Shown here: in pieces, positions 5,920 to 8,161 of the stretch
Layout: each line of letters opens with the position of its first letter
How positions within the stretch are numbered: position 1 is the stretch's first letter
Source: an uncultured Ruminococcus sp.
GTDB taxonomy: Bacteria; Bacillota; Clostridia; Oscillospirales; Ruminococcaceae
Assembly: GCA_900540005.1 (NCBI GenBank)
Contig: UQEM01000116.1
Coordinates: 1 to 8,161 of the forward strand
Direction: 5' to 3'
DNA length: 8,161 bases
The notes under the pieces: model-generated
Seen by the model: the letters and a program-made list of their open reading frames with translations, nothing else
Databases searched by the model: none
What the model was told of the DNA's origin: nothing
Made by a program: the position numbers and the translations under genes

Positions 5920-5968
5920 TATAGCAATACAGGAGGCTGATATTATGCCGCATTATTGTATTGCTATA
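5920..5968. repeat. 12-bp inverted repeat in the amidase leader
   Basis: TATAGCAATACA (5920-5931) is perfectly repeated inverted as TGTATTGCTATA (5957-5968), 25 bp apart. In the leftward transcript the hairpin lies just upstream of the amidase ribosome site (5912-5907). CCTCCT on that strand (5936-5931) can pair with the site's AGGAG and overlaps the hairpin's second arm by one base. A regulatory hairpin or an operator are both possible. Confidence 0.5.
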
Positions 5969-6004
5969 GATTTGTTTCAGCTTGTTTGTAAAAGATATGT
6001 TTAA
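5945..6004 (+). CDS. Possible 19-residue micro-ORF with consensus ribosome site
   Basis: AGGAGG (5931-5936) lies 8 nt before ATG 5945, an ideal Shine-Dalgarno arrangement, followed by MPHYCIAIDLFQLVCKRYV and TAA at 6002-6004. The site and start both fall in the loop of the 12-bp inverted repeat. No convincing plus-strand promoter precedes it (the best is a poor TTATCC/CATAAT pair), and the AGGAGG may instead matter as an anti-Shine-Dalgarno on the other strand. No similarity recognised. Confidence 0.2.
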   Translation: MPHYCIAIDLFQLVCKRYV

Positions 6005-6030
6005 ATCCGAAAAATTAGTACAACCGTAGC

Positions 6031-6058
6031 TTGACAAAGCAGAAAACTATAGTATAAT
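6031..6058 (+). promoter_or_regulatory. Sigma-A promoter for the lipoprotein gene
   Basis: TTGACA (6031-6036) and TATAAT (6053-6058), both perfect, with a 16-bp spacer. The leader to ATG 6118 is about 52 nt. Confidence 0.88.
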
Positions 6059-6117
6059 TAAAAATATAGAGAAATAACGTCACCGATGTTTTTTGAATAT
6101 TGAAGGGAGCAATAACC

Positions 6118-7005
6118 ATGAACAAAAAAATTATCGCCATGTCGCTGATACTTGCAGTATCGGCAGCAGTTTCGGGCTGTGGAACAACAGACAAGGACAA
6201 AAGCTCAGAAACAGTCAGCACAACAGAAACTTCGACCTCTGCCGTTACGACTGAGGCCGAAACTGCGAGCACAGCCGAATCTACGGAAACTGAAACCGCT
6301 GCCGAAAAAACGAGTGAAACTGAAACAGTAACCAATAAATTCGCAAGTATTGCCGGAGACTGGTACATTGACGGCGACACCTCGGCAGCTCACATTTCCA
6401 TAAGCGATACCGGCACATTTACCTCCTATTATGCAACAAGCGGCGTTGAGAATAGTGGCTATATAGAATATGCGGAAAATGGAAACGGCGATACTTCTGA
6501 TCCTATGTATGTGCTGTATACGGACGATGGCAGCCGGTATATAGAATTCAAAGATGACGGAAGCGAGCGCAAGCAGGATATATATTCGGAAGGCGTTTAC
6601 GGCGCGCATTTTGTCCGCATAGAAGGAGCAGGCGGAATTGCCGATGACGGCATAGGTGACGGTGAGATAGCAGCAGAAGAGGACTATCTTGGCACATGGG
6701 GCTGCAATAGAGCGACTCTGACAATTTACAGTAACGGCGACGGAACATATCTCGGAACAGTTACATGGTCGGACAGTGCTTTCGCATACGTTGAATGGAC
6801 GTATACTCTGTCATATGAAAACGGCATAATGGTATGCAATGAAAACGCGGTCAAGAAGTACTACGAGTACAAGGACGGTAATTCCAACCCCGAAGTAAAT
6901 GTGATGTATGACAACGGCAGCGGAAGCTTTACCTTGAGAAACGGCGTGATAACATGGTATGACGCAGAGGAAAACCTCGGCGAAGATATGGAATTTATAA
7001 AGTAA
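6118..7005 (+). CDS. Secreted lipoprotein with Thr/Ser/Glu stalk and two beta-rich lobes
   Basis: A 295-residue protein. The N-terminus is a lipoprotein signal peptide (MNKK, hydrophobic core 5-18, lipobox V-S-G-C with Cys21). A Thr/Ser/Glu/Ala-rich stalk (about 22-75, with repeated TETETA-like units) would hold the rest away from the membrane. Two similar beta-rich lobes follow. The first begins near residue 78 (IAGDWYIDGDTSAAHISISD). The second begins near 191 (YLGTWGCNRATLTIY) and includes GTYLGTVTWSDSAFAYVEWT and NGSGSFTLRNGVITWYD. Both open with G-x-W and strands, recalling lipocalin-like lipoprotein domains seen in clostridia; no catalytic residues are evident. The protein is strongly acidic. 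ATG 6118 follows GGGAG (6105-6109) by 8 nt; the earlier in-frame TTG at 6100 overlaps that site. Own promoter (6031-6058) and terminator (7015-7044). Ligand unknown. Confidence 0.85.
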   Translation: MNKKIIAMSLILAVSAAVSGCGTTDKDKSSETVSTTETSTSAVTTEAETASTAESTETETAAEKTSETETVTNKFASIAGDWYIDGDTSAAHISISDTGTFTSYYATSGVENSGYIEYAENGNGDTSDPMYVLYTDDGSRYIEFKDDGSERKQDIYSEGVYGAHFVRIEGAGGIADDGIGDGEIAAEEDYLGTWGCNRATLTIYSNGDGTYLGTVTWSDSAFAYVEWTYTLSYENGIMVCNENAVKKYYEYKDGNSNPEVNVMYDNGSGSFTLRNGVITWYDAEENLGEDMEFIK

Positions 7006-7014
7006 ACGATCGTT

Positions 7015-7044
7015 AAGGGCTTGTCGGTGTATCGGCAAGCCCTT
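7015..7044 (+). terminator. Hairpin terminator after the lipoprotein gene
   Basis: AAGGGCTTGTCG (7015-7026) pairs with CGGCAAGCCCTT (7033-7044), with one T-G pair and a 6-nt loop. Only a very short T run (TT, then CGTT) follows. The tmk -35 box begins three bases later, so termination may be incomplete. Confidence 0.6.
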
Positions 7045-7046
7045 CG

Positions 7047-7075
7047 TTGACATTATTTTTGGCGTATGATATAAT
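7047..7075 (+). promoter_or_regulatory. Perfect consensus sigma-A promoter for tmk
   Basis: TTGACA (7047-7052), 17-bp spacer, TATAAT (7070-7075): an exact match to consensus, so probably strong. It abuts the preceding terminator. Transcription would begin near 7082, giving a leader of only about 25 nt before TTG 7107. Confidence 0.93.
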
Positions 7076-7106
7076 GATTGTATCAACACGACAGGAGGGC
7101 TTGATT

Positions 7107-7778
7107 TTGAAAGGCAAGCTTATAGTTTTTGAGGGACTTGACGGCAGCGGCAAGAATACGCAGTCTGAAAAGTTCTATGAATATATGAAAAACAGGGGAA
7201 TAAGGGTAAAGAAAAAGTCCTTTCCCGACTATAAAAGTCAGTCCGCGGCTCTTATAAATATGTATCTTTCGGGACAGTTCGGAGATTCGGCGGATTCTGT
7301 CAACCCCTATGCCGCGTCAAGCTTTTATGCCGTTGACCGCTACGCAAGCTACAAGACCGACTGGGAGGAGTTCTACAACAGCGGCGGAGTCGTTATCGCC
7401 GACAGATACACAACGTCAAACGCTATTCACCAGTGCTCGAAGCTTCCCGAAAGCGAATGGAAAGCCTTTCTGAACTGGCTTTTCGAGTACGAGTACAAGT
7501 ACATGGGGATACCCGCTCCTGACAAGGTTTTTTATCTGCGCGTAGACCCCGATGTGAGTCAGGAGCTTATGAGTATGCGCTATCATAACGATGAGGCGAA
7601 AAAGGATATTCACGAACGCGACACCGACTATCTGAGACGTTCACGGCTGAGTGCGGATTACTGCGCGCGTGAGCTGGGCTGGGACACGATAGAGTGTACC
7701 AGTGAACACAAAATGCGTTCGATAGACGATATTTTTGCCGAAATAATGGGGAAAATCGACAACTGCGATTTTAATTGA
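7107..7778 (+). CDS. tmk: Thymidylate kinase (dTMP kinase)
   Basis: Phosphorylates dTMP to dTDP with ATP, feeding dTTP synthesis in the cytosol. The 223-residue length is normal. Motifs: P-loop FEGLDGSGKNTQ (8-19) with K16; FPDY (39-42), in the place of the dTMP-contacting loop; NPYAASSFYAVDRY (66-79); DRYTTSNAIHQ (99-109) with the diagnostic DRY; PDKVFYLRVDPDVS, the strand before the LID; and a charged LID-like stretch near MRYHNDEAKKDIHERD. The P-loop has Asn17 where Ser or Thr normally binds Mg, with Thr18 next. Start: TTG 7107, 8 nt after AGGAGG (7093-7098); another TTG at 7101 is too close, and starting at 7047 would lie inside the promoter. Single-gene transcription unit; a weak hairpin follows. 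Close relatives in clostridia carry unusual residues here too, from memory, so activity is likely retained. Confidence 0.9.
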   Translation: MKGKLIVFEGLDGSGKNTQSEKFYEYMKNRGIRVKKKSFPDYKSQSAALINMYLSGQFGDSADSVNPYAASSFYAVDRYASYKTDWEEFYNSGGVVIADRYTTSNAIHQCSKLPESEWKAFLNWLFEYEYKYMGIPAPDKVFYLRVDPDVSQELMSMRYHNDEAKKDIHERDTDYLRRSRLSADYCARELGWDTIECTSEHKMRSIDDIFAEIMGKIDNCDFN

Positions 7779-7823
7779 TACAAAAAGTACAATTGTCATG
7801 CGAATTAAAGTTATAATTATTTA

Positions 7824-7850
7824 AAATGTGTCGAAAATACACAATTTTTT
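7824..7850 (+). terminator. Possible weak terminator after tmk
   Basis: TGTGT (7827-7831) pairs with ACACA (7839-7843), extendable by AAA/TTT across a one-base bulge, followed by TTTTTT at 7845-7850. The stem is short and AT-rich, but the T tract is good and it lies 46 nt past the tmk stop. Confidence 0.4.
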
Positions 7851-7859
7851 AAAAAACAC

Positions 7860-7888
7860 TTGCATTTCTTGTCCCTATATGATAAAAT
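7860..7888 (+). promoter_or_regulatory. Sigma-A promoter upstream of the right-edge intergenic region
   Basis: TTGCAT (7860-7865), a 17-bp spacer, TAAAAT (7883-7888). Transcription would start near 7895, with no convincing gene for at least 228 nt, which points to a long leader or a small RNA. Confidence 0.65.
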
Positions 7889-7894
7889 TATATT

Positions 7895-8082
7895 GTTAGG
7901 TTATGTATTTTTGGGGCAAGTCCGCACAAAAACGGCGGTATTGCCTTGACCTGAATATCGTAAATACTTTCTTGATTTTCTGATTTGATTGCTTACCGTG
8001 AAATACTTGCACAGTATGCTTCTCATGACGGGTCTCCGCCGCAGAGAGTGAGTTTGTAAATACTGGTATATTGCTGTTTTCA
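7895..8082 (+). ncRNA. Candidate structured leader or small RNA
   Basis: No convincing coding region lies here; the only early frame is a 26-codon one from ATG 7903 without a good ribosome site. The segment sits between two promoters and has GC-rich blocks in AT-rich surroundings. GGCAA (7915-7919) pairs with TTGCC (7941-7945), enclosing CCGC/GCGG (7922-7925/7935-7938). Alternatives compete: GCAAGT (7916-7921) with ACTTGC (8005-8010), and CGGCGG (7933-7938) with CCGCCG (8036-8041). I do not recognise a known riboswitch or small-RNA family. Short complementarities can arise by chance. Confidence 0.3.
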
Positions 8083-8111
8083 TTGACATAACACTCTATA
8101 TATGATATAAT
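8083..8111 (+). promoter_or_regulatory. Perfect consensus sigma-A promoter at the right edge
   Basis: TTGACA (8083-8088), 17-bp spacer, TATAAT (8106-8111). Transcription would begin about 8118, five or so bases before the genomic sequence ends. The gene it serves is not in the window. Confidence 0.88.
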
Positions 8112-8123
8112 ACTATATATAAC

Positions 8124-8161
8124 CTGTCTCTTATACACATCTCCGAGCCCACGAGACTCGA
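8124..8161. other. Sequencing adapter (Nextera/Tn5) left at the contig end
   Basis: CTGTCTCTTATACACATCT (8124-8142) is the 19-bp Tn5 mosaic end in read-through orientation. It is followed by CCGAGCCCACGAGAC (8143-8157), the i7-side Nextera adapter. The final TCGA (8158-8161) is consistent with the start of an index. This is library sequence, not a mobile element in the organism. A minus-strand frame entering from here begins with the tell-tale VYKRQ peptide, an artefact. Confidence 0.97.

Noticed and set aside
7789..7817. TATAAT at 7812-7817 as a further promoter after tmk
   Set aside because: No acceptable -35 box lies 16-18 bp upstream (ACAATT at 17 bp; TTGTCA is only 13 bp away).
7903..7983. 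26-residue frame MYFWGKSAQKRRYCLDLNIV and onward near the right edge
   Set aside because: It follows a promoter but has no proper Shine-Dalgarno site and overlaps the GC-rich pairing blocks, so a coding call is not supported.
1..8123. CRISPR array, tRNA or rRNA gene, transposase, prophage or toxin-antitoxin pair
   Set aside because: I looked for regular spaced repeats, cloverleaf-like segments and signature protein motifs, and saw none. The only Tn5 sequence is adapter.
7896..8138. Minus-strand open frame of 80 codons covering the right-edge region
   Set aside because: Its start codon and first residues (VYKRQ) come from the adapter, there is no ribosome site, and the rest has no recognisable family.

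Overview
The window reads as a piece of a chromosome from a gut-type, low-to-mid GC Firmicute. The best guess is a Ruminococcaceae/Oscillospiraceae-like clostridium, inferred from strong Shine-Dalgarno sites, TTG and GTG starts, textbook sigma-A promoters (TTGACA, 17 bp, TATAAT) and the mix of protein families. The last 38 bases are not genomic: they match the Nextera/Tn5 sequencing adapter. The window is therefore probably a whole short contig or the right edge of one, and genomic sequence ends at about 8123.

Layout. (1) 1-1075: the terminator of a gene lying off the left edge, then a single-gene unit for a multi-pass membrane protein with a DUF3592-like domain, with its own promoter and terminator. 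(2) 1106-3239: a promoter followed by three genes that overlap successively and use all three forward frames: a two-helix membrane protein of unknown function, a 59-residue single-helix protein, and pyruvate kinase (pyk). A hairpin follows pyk. (3) 3279-4163: a YitT-family membrane protein (YitT_membrane plus DUF2179). (4) 4193-4226: a perfectly symmetrical bidirectional terminator shared with the convergent minus-strand block. (5) 4236-5490, minus strand: an S4-less RsuA/RluE-type pseudouridine synthase, then a small membrane protein resembling the first gene in layout, each with its own promoter. (6) 5469-6004: a decayed stretch holding an orphan reading-frame tail with its terminator, a short hairpin element, and the first 61 codons of an N-acetylmuramoyl-L-alanine amidase that stop just after the first zinc-ligand motif. 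The amidase leader contains a 12-bp inverted repeat. (7) 6031-7044: a secreted lipoprotein with a Thr/Ser/Glu-rich stalk and two beta-rich lobes. (8) 7047-7778: a thymidylate kinase (tmk) with a perfect consensus promoter. (9) 7779-8123: no convincing gene, but two promoters flank a segment with GC-rich pairing blocks that may be a structured leader or small RNA for a gene beyond the edge.

The genes do not form one pathway. pyk (glycolysis), tmk (dTTP supply) and the pseudouridine synthase (rRNA modification) are housekeeping functions, mixed with envelope proteins of unknown role. I found no CRISPR array, transposase, prophage, tRNA or rRNA gene, or defence system. The most notable points are the adapter at the end, the amidase cut off after DAGHG, the three-frame gene overlap ahead of pyk, and the possible structured RNA at the right edge.
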